Source of the DNA: an uncultured Alphaproteobacteria bacterium
Lineage (GTDB): Bacteria > Pseudomonadota > Alphaproteobacteria > Paracaedibacterales > CAIULA01
Assembly (NCBI GenBank): GCA_903905285.1
Contig: CAIVFQ010000030.1
Coordinates: forward strand, 1 to 23,619
Length of the DNA: 23,619 nucleotides
Direction of reading: 5' to 3'
The notes beneath the pieces were generated by a model. That model ran no database searches. It had not been told where the DNA came from and saw only the letters and a program-made list of their open reading frames with translations. The translations under genes were made by a program, and so were the position numbers. This document shows, in pieces, positions 1 through 7,644 of this stretch; positions within the stretch are counted from its first letter, which is position 1, and the number at the start of each line of letters is the position of its first letter.

Positions 1-1182
1 AAACGACGTGATCTGCTTTTCCCTTTCTTTGTAGGGAAGGAAAGCTTCTGTGATCAATCCCTGAGTAGACTTTGGCAAAAGCCTCAGTCCTTTCTTAAAA
101 TCCTTTTCAGAGGTTGCCAGTTTTCCTGTGGGCGTTTTGGGCCATTTGCTAAACTTAGCACTTGTTTCACCCCCTAAGACCTTGGTTAACCATTCCCCAA
201 GCTGTTTGCCGGAATTCAGGTTAATGCCTTTCAGGTCCTCACCAAGGGCAATCTGGTAGCCGTCTCGCTCAAGTGTTAGCTTTTCCAACAGAATCTTATG
301 CGCCACGGCATCAAAAGGCATGCCGGCCAGTTCCATATCCACAACCGCCTGTTGAGCTTCTTTGCAAACCCTATAAACACGCTCTGAGCCTTGTTCTGTC
401 ATCAGGGGCGCCATCTTTTCAAAGAGAATGCGGGTGTAAGAGGCATCAGCTGCCGCATACTTGAGTTGATCGGGTGTCAGGTCTCCGCTCCAATCCGAGG
501 TTTGCAACGCCTTGTCAACGGGGATGTTTAAGCGTGTTGCACATAAATCAGAAAGCTTGGTCATTTTCCCTGTCAGAATATGGTTGGCCAGAAGTGTACA
601 ATCCAGCGTCAACAAAACGCCCTCAGACCTTAAGAACTTCATATCAAAGACCGCATTATGAGCCACAGCCCTAAGATTCTGTAAGGGTTTTTTTAAGGCA
701 CTCAACCCGCCCACTTGAAACAGATCCATCACCAACACCGGCCCCTCTTTTGCCGATACTTGCAAAAGCCTTGCCTTAGCCCCCTCATGGGGAAACAATC
801 CTGTTGTTTCTAGATCAAGGCCAACAATTTCTTGCCTTGCTACCAGCTCATCAAGCACTTCTTTGGCTTCCGTGATATCGGTGATGAGTTTATACGTGAC
901 GTCAAGAGGGGTTTGATGTCCAGCGCTGGCAACGGTATCCTTTTTCCCTACAGGAACGTCACTTGATATCAAGGCAACCTCTGAATCAATGATGAGTGTT
1001 TCCATCGCTGGCTCATCCAGGGATTTCATATCAGGATAATAGGAGGGGGAAATCTCCCAAAATGATGCCTGAAGGGCACCTTCCCTTAACGGTTCTAGAT
1101 TTTGTGAATAATGAACATCCTGTTGATCTTCTTCAATAAAGACAAAGACGGGAAAAGGAATTATGGTGTAAAATTCTTTCAT
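1..1182 (-). CDS. Family A DNA polymerase with 3'-5' exonuclease domain (C-terminal part outside window)
   Basis: The frame is open from an ATG at 1182 to the window edge, 394 codons with no stop. The first ~95 residues match nothing I recognise, and there is no Pol I-type 5' nuclease domain. Next comes a DEDDy 3'-5' exonuclease domain: ExoI DLETTGL (D123, E125), ExoII AHNAVFD (D180), ExoIII YAAAD (Y242, D246). Then comes the Pol I-like segment NLNSGKQLGEWL with a later TSEKDF, which in family A polymerases leads into the thumb and palm. The polymerase catalytic motifs would lie beyond position 1. The likely role is replication of the mobile element. The start overlaps the stop of the DUF3987 gene (ATGA, 1179-1182), so translation is probably coupled to a gene that carries an amber codon. 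The architecture resembles phage polymerases more than a chromosomal polA. Confidence 0.85.
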   Translation of the reverse strand, partial: MKEFYTIIPFPVFVFIEEDQQDVHYSQNLEPLREGALQASFWEISPSYYPDMKSLDEPAMETLIIDSEVALISSDVPVGKKDTVASAGHQTPLDVTYKLITDITEAKEVLDELVARQEIVGLDLETTGLFPHEGAKARLLQVSAKEGPVLVMDLFQVGGLSALKKPLQNLRAVAHNAVFDMKFLRSEGVLLTLDCTLLANHILTGKMTKLSDLCATRLNIPVDKALQTSDWSGDLTPDQLKYAAADASYTRILFEKMAPLMTEQGSERVYRVCKEAQQAVVDMELAGMPFDAVAHKILLEKLTLERDGYQIALGEDLKGINLNSGKQLGEWLTKVLGGETSAKFSKWPKTPTGKLATSEKDFKKGLRLLPKSTQGLITEAFLPYKEREKQITSF

Positions 1183-2720
1183 GCTGCGGCTCTTTCTTCG
1201 TGGGTGTTAAAATTTAAGGGAATAAGACGAAAACTGCCTTTAGAAGCCTCCTTGATATACCCACTCTCTTGCAGCCTTGCGAGCACAGCGTCAAGCAAAG
1301 GCACTTTTCTGAACTTTTTAAGGCCATTCCGCAGAATAAGGCTGCGCTCAAACAAACCATCGGGGTATTTCTTGTAAAGCCAGTCCAGCAATATCGCTTC
1401 GTCAGAATCCCCTCCGGAGCTTCGAATAAAAAGATGTTCGCTGAGATAAAAGTTGACCAATTGAATCGCTGTTTTGATGCTTGCCAAGGTCACCTCTAAC
1501 GCCTGGGGATTATCAAACATCGTCAACGTGGCGGCAATACGCAGAACATGCTCTTGGGATTTACTCACAAAGTCCTTAATGTCTTGGAAAAACCCACAAA
1601 ACCCGCTTTTGTGTTCCCCATAGGTATAGAACTGCCTTAAAAGAGGCAGGGCTTCATAAGAAGAACAACTCATCTCCCTCAGCTTTAATCCAGACTCAGG
1701 ACGGCCATGCCTATTGCCTGTGGCACTATGATCTTCGGCATTGAAACGAATGGAAAGATACAGCTCAAAAACCCTGCTATAGAAAGGTTTCAGGGAATTC
1801 AGTAATCTTTTGGCCTATTGGGGCTCTAACCAATCCCTCGTTCCCGCTAAAGGTTTTGGGGTTGAGAGAAGAACACGCGATATAAACCCCTGTCCTTCGG
1901 CTATCCCCTGTCCCATAAACGCCTCGAAGACACTCAACTGAACACTGATGTGCATATTCAGTCGCTGGTCTTTTAAGAAAATGAGATCACTATCTTTCCT
2001 TACTTGGTCTATGGGGGCGCCATCCCACAGACGCGATAGCTTAGCCATCGTCTTGAGATGGTTTTCCTTATTGTTGGCGTGACTGCCAAAAAACTCACCG
2101 CCCTCTGAGGTGGATAACATCACAAAAGGGTATCCGGTATAAAAAAGCTTGATCAGCCCTTCCATTGTGGGGTCTGCTGTTACAAGGATTGGGTGTCTTG
2201 GTTCCTCAGGCTCTGTTAACGCCTCGAGAATTTTGTTTTTTTGATCCAGGTCTAGCCCTTTATCCTGTACAATCCTTTTCTTCTCTTCCTCGTAAACGGC
2301 CCGTGTTCTCTTATAGGTTTTTTTGTCGGTATCATATTTTGTGAGCAAGATATCCTGGTATTGCGCTGTTCCTTTCAGGGCATCATCATCAGCCCTGGTT
2401 TTGCGTTCCCCTGAATCGGCAACACTGATAAAAAAGCAAGACACAGGCTTCACTTGCCCCTGAGGGAGTCTAACAACCGCCAAGGCCTGTGCGGCATGAT
2501 TAATGGTCGAAAACAACGACGCAAAGCACACTTCTATCGGGGCCTGGGTTGCTTTGTGGAGGGCCAATAAATACTTTTTTAAGTCAGACCCCAAAGCATC
2601 GACCGGAAACGGCAACCTTTCTGTTTTTTCGCCCAAAGGTTTGGGTAAAGGGGGTGAATATGGCTGACCCTCCTGTAGACTGTTCTCAAAAATTGAGGCA
2701 CTGTGATCGGGTGAGATCAT
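1179..2720 (-). pseudogene. DUF3987 primase-helicase-like protein interrupted by an in-frame amber codon
   Basis: One continuous reading frame of 514 codons is broken only by a TAG at 1815-1817, after residue 301 (DWLEPQ then stop). After the TAG the same frame runs 47 codons to a Met at 1673 and on to the TGA at 1179. The part before the stop has the DUF3987 P-loop variant SGERKT and the FVMLSTSEGGEFFG segment. The part after it has the usual C-terminal SKSQEHVLRIAATL helix. Family proteins carry both halves in one chain. They sit beside phage or plasmid primases and are thought to act as replicative helicases. The start has a GGAG ribosome site 7 nt upstream and overlaps the primase stop (ATGA, 2717-2720). 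This is probably a nonsense mutation, but readthrough or re-initiation at 1673 is possible. TAG is used as a normal stop elsewhere (glmS, the receiver gene), so reassignment is unlikely. Confidence 0.82.
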
Positions 2721-3598
2721 TGAAATCTCCGTAAGAAAAGGACGTCATTGAAGTCGTTATATATCGCTGGTGGATAGAGGATGTAAGCCCTCCGTCCTTC
2801 AGCCCAAGCTTTGTCGGCAAGAGCGACGGCAGCACTCTGTCCGGCCGGATCATTGTCTTGAGCAATATAAACATTCTGGGCCAGGGGAAGAGGCGGCAAC
2901 ACGATCGATTCCATGTTCTTGCTGGATAGAGCAGCCCATGTTGGCTTTTTCATCATGACCTGCACCGTCAAGCCCGTTTCAATCCCTTCAGCAATAATCA
3001 AGTCTTTACCCGCTGGGGCAAGACGAACAGCCCCACCACGCACAGGACCCAACATCATCTTGGCACTGTTGACAGGAGCTTTTCTCAACCCATCCTGACT
3101 TAGAAATGTGCGATGAAGGGCAATCACCTCTCTATTGGGGAATATTGTAACAGCCGCTAATAGACAGGGGTGTGTCTCTCCTGTGGATGCATATTTGGCG
3201 TCGGGTAGATATCTTAGAGTTGGGGGGATTTTCTGTAAGCGGTTATCAAGACGGCCGCGTAAATAGAGGTGTGCTAGCGTTCCCTCAACAGGGATGGCCT
3301 GGCGCCACAGTTGTCGGATATACGATAGATCAGTTGCCTTATTATCATTAACCGGAACTTGATAGGTATTTTTATCCTGCTGCATCTCCAACAACAAGTC
3401 TCTTTCTTGAAGTTTTTTTAAAACCTCTTCAAAGGAACATCCCCCATGACAGTAAAGCAAAAGCTTATTCTGGTCACCCAACCCAATAGACAGGCTGGGT
3501 GTCTTATCATCATGGGCAGGACATAAACAAGAATACCCGTCACCAGACGGGGAAGCCCCGCCTAGTGCTGTTGCAATGGCTTGAATATCAAAAGTCAT
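2717..3598 (-). CDS. CHC2 zinc-finger / Toprim primase of a mobile element
   Basis: The 293-residue protein makes RNA primers for DNA replication, by family analogy. The N-terminus has a zinc finger of the CHC2 type: C26-x2-H29 (CPAHDDKTPSLSI) and C50-x3-C54 (CHGGC). From about residue 198 there is a Toprim domain with LIIAEGIETGLT (glutamate motif) and YIAQDNDPAGQSAA (DxD motif). The length fits compact plasmid and phage primases (Toprim_3 group) rather than chromosomal DnaG. It lacks a DnaB-like helicase domain, a role probably met by the coupled DUF3987 gene downstream. The start is well supported: AGGAGA lies 6 nt upstream of the ATG. The ATG overlaps the stop of the upstream AlpA-like gene (ATGA), and the stop overlaps the DUF3987 start in the same way. 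Confidence 0.88.
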   Translation of the reverse strand: MTFDIQAIATALGGASPSGDGYSCLCPAHDDKTPSLSIGLGDQNKLLLYCHGGCSFEEVLKKLQERDLLLEMQQDKNTYQVPVNDNKATDLSYIRQLWRQAIPVEGTLAHLYLRGRLDNRLQKIPPTLRYLPDAKYASTGETHPCLLAAVTIFPNREVIALHRTFLSQDGLRKAPVNSAKMMLGPVRGGAVRLAPAGKDLIIAEGIETGLTVQVMMKKPTWAALSSKNMESIVLPPLPLAQNVYIAQDNDPAGQSAAVALADKAWAEGRRAYILYPPAIYNDFNDVLFLRRFQ

Positions 3599-3798
3599 TG
3601 ACGATCTCCTGTATCAGAGGTTGATTGGCGAACGCAGGTGTTGAGGTAGTCTTGAACATCGTTTTGATCGTAAAAAACTTTTGATCCGACCTTTAAAAAG
3701 CGGGGAGCTAATCCCAACCAACGTCTTTTCCGTAAGGTGGCGACTTTAAGCCGTATGGCGTCGCTGACTTGCCGTTCATCTAATAAAATTTTTTGCAT
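3595..3798 (-). CDS. AlpA-like / excisionase-type helix-turn-helix protein
   Basis: This small DNA-binding protein begins MQKILLDERQVSDAI and continues with VATLRKRRW, PRFLKVGSKVFYD and DVQDYL. That is the winged-helix pattern of AlpA and excisionase-like regulators: a helix-turn-helix choosing 'sub-type by R-x-x-W', then a strand with G-x-x-V-x-Y. The frame stays open to an upstream ATG at 3864 (89 aa). I prefer the internal ATG at 3798 because the family normally begins there; AAGGG lies 9 nt upstream. The longer start also has an AAGGA at 10 nt, so the choice is uncertain. It is the first gene of the replication operon and overlaps the primase start by ATGA. The likely job is control of the replication operon or of excision. 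Confidence 0.75.
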   Translation of the reverse strand: MQKILLDERQVSDAIRLKVATLRKRRWLGLAPRFLKVGSKVFYDQNDVQDYLNTCVRQSTSDTGDRQ

Positions 3799-3864
3799 GT
3801 TTATTGACCCTTTTGATGGTTGATTAAAAATCAAAAACAATACTGTTTTCGACTCTTCCATCAT

Positions 3865-4081
3865 ACTGGGGCGATCCTTGGTTAAAAGGAAAGGTTTGGA
3901 GGTAGCAACCTAGGCGCAAAAGCCTTATTTTGTGCCCTTTTAAGGTACGGACCCTCTTAAAACATCAAGGATTCCGCCGGCGCATAAGGTTGTGACTAAA
4001 AGTTTATCTAGGGGGTGTTGAGAAAAAATAGAGGTGTGGGGTAAAGACCCTTGGATAATGCGGCAGATAAACAGCCTATGC
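3865..4081. other. Gene-free stretch upstream of the replication operon
   Basis: I see no gene in these 217 bases. The promoter and operator of the minus-strand replication operon should lie here. An inverted repeat at 3913-3936 has 9-bp arms (GGCGCAAAA / TTTTGTGCC, one G-T pair) around a 6-base loop. A short GGGT-CTTT-ACCC hairpin near 4039-4052 lies in what would be the upstream leader on the minus strand. Neither has a clear T-run, so terminator function is unsupported. A GGTAGCA near 3901 also occurs in the attachment region at 6391. Confidence 0.35.
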
Positions 4082-5008
4082 CTAAACTTGTTTGCTGAGA
4101 TTTCTAAGGCAGGTCGCTATGCTTTTAATGTCTGCCTCCGACACACACGTGTCTTCCATCCTCGGATTGCTTTTCTTTTCTAAAGCAATATCTTGTTGCC
4201 TTGTCAGGATTTTAAATCCCATTTGTGTGGTCAGTCTTCGAATATCATCTTCAACCACATTCTTTTTGCTTTTGTCTAAGTAGTCCCCATGAAGACTCAG
4301 GATAGTTTGGATCATCAGCTTCAAAGCCGCTCTTAATTTTAGGTCTCCCGACTCATGTTTTTTGTAAAATTCGGCTATCAATTGAGACTCTGACCCTATC
4401 ACCAACATCAAGGACTGAAGAAATTGGTACACATCCGCCACTTTAAAGAAAACAACGCCCTGAATTTGTGAATCATTTTGAGTTCCAGGAAGACGCGTAT
4501 TGAGGCTACCCTCTGCTAACAATCGATACCAATTCTCATCAGCGTGCCAGACAGTTGCCGGAATCTCCGAGTAGTGATTATCGTGTAAAGCCGAGGCCTT
4601 GAGTTTGCTCGAGGCTAAACCATCGCGCACAAGCGCTCGACAAGCAAAGATACTCTTCCAACGAATCAGCTCAGCCTCACTCTGGATGATCCATCTCAAC
4701 CCTTGAGCTCGATGAGCAAACAAGTGTTGATGGATGTCTCCCTGAAAAATGGAAAGCCTGATTTCTTCTAAGGAAAAAGTCATCGGATAGAGAGCGCATT
4801 GCGCAATACGATTCAGTTCGCCAAAGTCACGGATATCATACACTTTATAATGCATAGAGGAGGGGTGGTTAGGGAGACCCAACCCCTCTTCTTTCGTCAG
4901 AAGGATTTCTTCCATCATACAATCGGCCTGAGAGCGTTTGGGAACGAGTTTGTTGGAAAGCTCTCCGATAGTCAGCCACCCAGGAGGCACATATAATTTC
5001 ACGGGCAT
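4082..5008 (-). CDS. Unknown protein overlapping the integrase gene
   Basis: This 308-residue protein belongs to no family I recognise. It is predicted cytoplasmic: I see no signal peptide or membrane segment. It starts MPVKLYVPPGWLTIGELSNKL, which could suggest a regulator-like N-terminal helix-turn-helix. It has tryptophans in RWIIQSEAELIRWKS and WHADENWYRLL, and a lysine-rich helical C-terminal third. Its ATG (5006-5008) lies inside the last codons of the integrase gene, whose TGA is at 4999-5001. The two genes are therefore probably translated together downstream of the integrase start. By position it could be an accessory recombination, regulatory or defence protein of the element. The sequence alone does not choose between these. 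Confidence 0.7.
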   Translation of the reverse strand: MPVKLYVPPGWLTIGELSNKLVPKRSQADCMMEEILLTKEEGLGLPNHPSSMHYKVYDIRDFGELNRIAQCALYPMTFSLEEIRLSIFQGDIHQHLFAHRAQGLRWIIQSEAELIRWKSIFACRALVRDGLASSKLKASALHDNHYSEIPATVWHADENWYRLLAEGSLNTRLPGTQNDSQIQGVVFFKVADVYQFLQSLMLVIGSESQLIAEFYKKHESGDLKLRAALKLMIQTILSLHGDYLDKSKKNVVEDDIRRLTTQMGFKILTRQQDIALEKKSNPRMEDTCVSEADIKSIATCLRNLSKQV

Positions 5009-6165
5009 CTTATCTCTTTATTTACATGAATGGATTCACCAACCTTACCAACCGCTTCCAACAGAGGCTGCCCCACAAGGTGAGCATACCGGGCTGTCGT
5101 CTGGGTCTGACTATGACCCAAAAGAGCGCCAATAATAGGGAGGGACAAACCATTGGCAGCGGCTACAGACGCGAAAGTATGGCGCAAATCGTGAATCCGA
5201 ACATCATCCAAACTTGCTTTCTTTCTAATCCGTCCCCAAGGTTTCTGCAAGTTGATTAAGTGGGCCTGTCTATTTTTGCCCGCAATCACATAAGGATGAT
5301 CCTTTTCCCTTGGAATGTTTTGTAACAGCTCTAAGGCCGGGGGAGACAGGTAAACCGTTCTTTTCCCCCGTTTGCTGTCCAAAAGAAAAAGGCAGCTTTT
5401 ATCAAAATCCACTTCCTGCCAGCTCAAACTTAAGATTTCATTCAAACGACACCCCGTCAAAAGCAAGAGACGAATGGCACATAAAACAGGGGGCAGTTCC
5501 TTGCCTTCTTTCTCTTCCTGTTCAAGAACACTCATCAGGCGTGCAATCTCTTCCTGGCTTAAAAATCTTTCCCTTTTGTTTTCAGCATACTTTTGAACAT
5601 GACGGCAGGGGTTGGAAGCATCAGGGCGATATCCCCACAGCTCAGCCAGGTTCAACGCCTTCGACAATAAGCTCAGCACCCGATTGGCTGTGGTTGAAAG
5701 GTGCTGAACAGAGTGATGTAATCTCATGATATCTTCCCTCTTCACAGAAGAAACCTTAAGCTCACCAAAAGCCGGCAAAATGTATTGATCCCACAGACTT
5801 TGGTCTTCCTTGCAGCTGGATGCCTTTTTACGAGGGGCATACTCACTCATGTACCTCTGGGCTAGCTCTTTAACCGTTGGCAGGGTTTTGATCAAGCTTT
5901 TCTGAGCAGATGGGTCTCCACCCTGGGATACATCGCTTAGCCAGCGCTGTGCAACGATGCGGGCTTCTTCACAGGTCATTGCCCCATGATCGCCGATCTT
6001 TGGCTTTCTCTGTCTGCCATCGTGCGTACGGTAGTATAGAAGGTAAACCCTTTTGCCAGCGGGGGTGATCTTACAACAGAAGCCCTTAACCTCACTATCC
6101 CAAAGCACAACGTCTTTATCCTGAACAGGGGTTGATTCCACAATCCTTCTTGTTAATTTGGGCAT
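4999..6165 (-). CDS. int: Tyrosine recombinase (P4-like integrase)
   Basis: This 388-residue integrase is predicted to join the element to a tRNA-Thr gene. The N-terminal ~85 residues are the DUF4102-type arm-binding domain (MPKLTRR, WDSEVKGFCCKI, IGDHGAMTCEEAR). Residues ~95-185 are a SAM-like core-binding domain. The catalytic domain has all expected residues: R240 (TGCRLNEIL), K265 (DSKRGKR), H325-x2-R328 (HDLRH), H351 (LLGHSQ) and the nucleophile Y360 (TARYAH). Nothing essential is missing, so it may be active. The ATG at 6165 has AAGGA 8 nt upstream. The gene points away from the tRNA fragment at 6515-6561, with short repeats between them. The downstream gene overlaps it by 10 bp. Confidence 0.95.
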   Translation of the reverse strand: MPKLTRRIVESTPVQDKDVVLWDSEVKGFCCKITPAGKRVYLLYYRTHDGRQRKPKIGDHGAMTCEEARIVAQRWLSDVSQGGDPSAQKSLIKTLPTVKELAQRYMSEYAPRKKASSCKEDQSLWDQYILPAFGELKVSSVKREDIMRLHHSVQHLSTTANRVLSLLSKALNLAELWGYRPDASNPCRHVQKYAENKRERFLSQEEIARLMSVLEQEEKEGKELPPVLCAIRLLLLTGCRLNEILSLSWQEVDFDKSCLFLLDSKRGKRTVYLSPPALELLQNIPREKDHPYVIAGKNRQAHLINLQKPWGRIRKKASLDDVRIHDLRHTFASVAAANGLSLPIIGALLGHSQTQTTARYAHLVGQPLLEAVGKVGESIHVNKEIRCP

Positions 6166-6514
6166 GTGATGATTCCTTTATCCTCAAGTTGATGCATTGT
6201 TATTTCTTGTCTGCTCCGTTTAGCCCTTCATTAGCCCCGTTTTAGCCCTTTTGGAAAACGCTGAAAGCCAATGATTCTACCGATCACAGAGATTTTTAGC
6301 CCTTTTAGCCCTTTTTCCTAGGAAACTGAAAAATAATTCATGAAATAAGATTGGGGGGTAAATCCTTCGTAAGCAGCCAAGTAGCATATAGGTAGCACAA
6401 AAAAGAAAAACAGGGAATACTTTAGTGACATAAAAATTATTGAAAACCACTAAAATCCCTTATATTCTCTTGTTCTGTCTATCTCTGTAAAAACACGTAA
6501 TAATGAGAATCTAA
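6166..6514. other. Attachment-region arm between integrase and core site
   Basis: This 349-base gene-free stretch holds the integrase ribosome site (AAGGA near 6171-6175 on the minus strand), the TTTAGCCC repeats (6219-6311) and the GTAGCA pair (6381-6397). The remainder is an AT-rich run up to the tRNA fragment. The integrase promoter must lie here, so integrase binding to the repeats could also regulate its own gene. I see no small gene. Confidence 0.5.
6219..6311. repeat. TTTAGCCC direct repeats, probable integrase arm-type sites
   Basis: The core TTTAGCCC or TTAGCCC occurs at 6219-6226, 6230-6237 (ATTAGCCC), 6241-6248, 6295-6302 and 6304-6311. The first three copies are exactly 11 bp apart, about one helical turn. 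They lie between the integrase start (6165) and the tRNA core site (6515), where P4-like and lambda-like elements carry arm-type sites for the integrase N-terminal domain. Another pair, GTAGCA at 6381 and 6392, also 11 bp apart, lies closer to the core and could bind integrase, excisionase or a host factor. The function is inferred from position and spacing. Confidence 0.55.
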
Positions 6515-6561
6515 GATTTGTAATCAGTAGGTCGGGAGTTCGAGTCCCCCAACCGGCACCA
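6515..6561 (+). repeat. Attachment site remnant: 3' half of tRNA-Thr(UGU)
   Basis: The sequence aligns with tRNA positions 30-76. It has part of the anticodon stem, the loop TTTGTAA (anticodon UGU, Thr), the AGGTC variable region, T loop TTCGAGT, 3' acceptor strand AACCGGC, discriminator A and CCA. The 5' half (acceptor strand, D arm) is absent: sequence left of 6515 does not pair or resemble a tRNA. This is what remains when an element recombines in the anticodon stem-loop region. The T stem contains an A-C mismatch (GGGAG against CCCCC), consistent with loss of selection on the fragment. It is not a working tRNA gene. Confidence 0.82.
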
Positions 6562-6688
6562 CAGAAACCAAAAGGGTTTCAAGGAATTCTCCCCATTTTT
6601 TAAGTTATGGTCCGGGAATGGCTTCGGCCAATTATCCTTGGCAATGCGCGCATAGTATTTCATTTTGATAAGAAATTGACGCAACCCT

Positions 6689-7423
6689 ATGACTCCTTCG
6701 CAACCAATTCAATTTACGCCTGCCTGGCCTCACGGAAAGATACATGAAATTTCCCCAGATGTCTTTTTTGTAACAGGAACCAACAAGATTCAACATGATG
6801 GCGTTGATATTCAAACAAGCCGCAATATGATCATCATACGCAATGGATCTGAGCTAACCTTGATCAATAGCGTTAGGTTAGGTGAAGAAGGCATTAAAGA
6901 GCTGGATGGCTTGGGGAGTGTCACTCACATTGTCAGAATTGGCGCCTTTCATGGTCGGGACGATGCTTTCTACCGGAATCAATATCCGACCGCCCAGCTT
7001 TGGACTTTAAAGGGCATGACCTATGAGAATGGCCTGAAATCCGATCGAGACTTAACGCCAGAAGGTGCTATGCCTTTCCCGGGTTGTTCTCTCTTTGTTT
7101 TTGAAACATCAACTCTGCCAGAGGGGATTTTACATATTGAACGGGAAGGGGGCATTCTGATTTCCTGTGACAGCATGCAAAACATAACATCCACGGATGA
7201 GTTTTATAGCCCCCAAACAGCCCAATCATTCCAAGTTCAAGGTCTGGTAGAATCAGCAAACATTTCACCCATCTGGCTTGGGGCAACCCATACAAATGCC
7301 TCTGATTTTTACAGACTTCTTAAAACGATGACTTTCCGTCATCTTGTGACAGCCCATGGTGAGTCCTTGATGAATAAAGCCTATGAGAAAGTTTCGGCGA
7401 CCACTAAACGCATTTTTTCGTAA
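6689..7423 (+). CDS. Metallo-beta-lactamase-like (DUF4336-type) protein
   Basis: This 244-residue cytoplasmic protein resembles a group of uncharacterised MBL-fold relatives. Recognisable parts are SRNMIIIRNGSELTLINSVRL (the early strands), IGAFHGRDDAFY (H88, D91, D92 in place of the classical HxHxDH), ILISCDSMQ (D161) and LVTAHGESL (H223). Only part of the metal-ligand set is visible, so it may bind one metal or none. Its substrate is unknown. An in-frame TGA lies just upstream, so the ATG at 6689 is the first possible start, but no convincing Shine-Dalgarno is seen. It is the first chromosomal gene beyond the element boundary and converges on hpf. Confidence 0.7.
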   Translation: MTPSQPIQFTPAWPHGKIHEISPDVFFVTGTNKIQHDGVDIQTSRNMIIIRNGSELTLINSVRLGEEGIKELDGLGSVTHIVRIGAFHGRDDAFYRNQYPTAQLWTLKGMTYENGLKSDRDLTPEGAMPFPGCSLFVFETSTLPEGILHIEREGGILISCDSMQNITSTDEFYSPQTAQSFQVQGLVESANISPIWLGATHTNASDFYRLLKTMTFRHLVTAHGESLMNKAYEKVSATTKRIFS

Positions 7424-7475
7424 TATAGTAAATTCCCAACACATCAATAGACAGCTACATGAGTTGCGCACTCTT

Positions 7476-7561
7476 TGTCATTCCCGTGAAAACGGGAATC
7501 CAGTTGTATTTTTTCATAAACAATTCTCAATTGTTTATGCCCCGTTTCCACGGGGGTGACA
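7476..7561. repeat. Nested palindromic intergenic repeat (MITE/REP-like)
   Basis: Outer arms of 21 nt at 7476-7496 (begins TGTCATTCCCGTG) and 7541-7561 match as inverted repeats at 18 of 21 positions. Inside them lies a perfect 11-bp palindrome, CATAAACAATT (7515-7525) and its complement (7529-7539), around a 3-base loop. The 86-bp unit sits between the ends of two convergent genes. The TGTCATTCCCG...CGGGAATCC start is typical of mobile intergenic repeats in many bacteria. Transcripts could form a hairpin that protects both 3' ends. Copies elsewhere in the genome cannot be checked here. Confidence 0.7.
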
Positions 7562-7644
7562 TCCTGCCTATTAATTTAGTTGGATAGATTTTGTCTCTTC
7601 AATTTCATCACCCACGCCTTCGGCGGTCTAGAGTTTTCTGTGGA

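Larger units (their letters stand above)
1..6561. mobile_element. Right end of an integrated element (prophage, satellite or island) in tRNA-Thr
   Basis: The block is bounded on the right by a 3' tRNA-Thr fragment (6515-6561). It contains an integrase, probable integrase arm sites, an AlpA-like regulator or excisionase and a primase/helicase/DNA polymerase cassette, all on the minus strand. The left end lies outside the window. No capsid, tail, terminase or conjugation gene is visible in this part, so prophage, phage satellite and replicative island cannot be told apart. The intact tRNA-Thr restored by integration should lie at the far left boundary, because the remnant here has only the 3' half and reads rightward into chromosomal sequence. 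The amber codon in the helicase-like gene suggests the element may be decaying. Confidence 0.78.

Noticed and set aside
1815..1817. Genome-wide reassignment of TAG as a sense codon
   Set aside because: glmS, the receiver gene and the IS630 transposase end at TAG exactly where their families end.
5310..5729. 139-residue plus-strand frame inside the integrase region
   Set aside because: It is the antisense shadow of a well-supported integrase gene with all catalytic residues.
6515..6561. A functional tRNA-Thr gene
   Set aside because: The acceptor 5' strand, D arm and half of the anticodon stem are absent, and the T stem has a mismatch.
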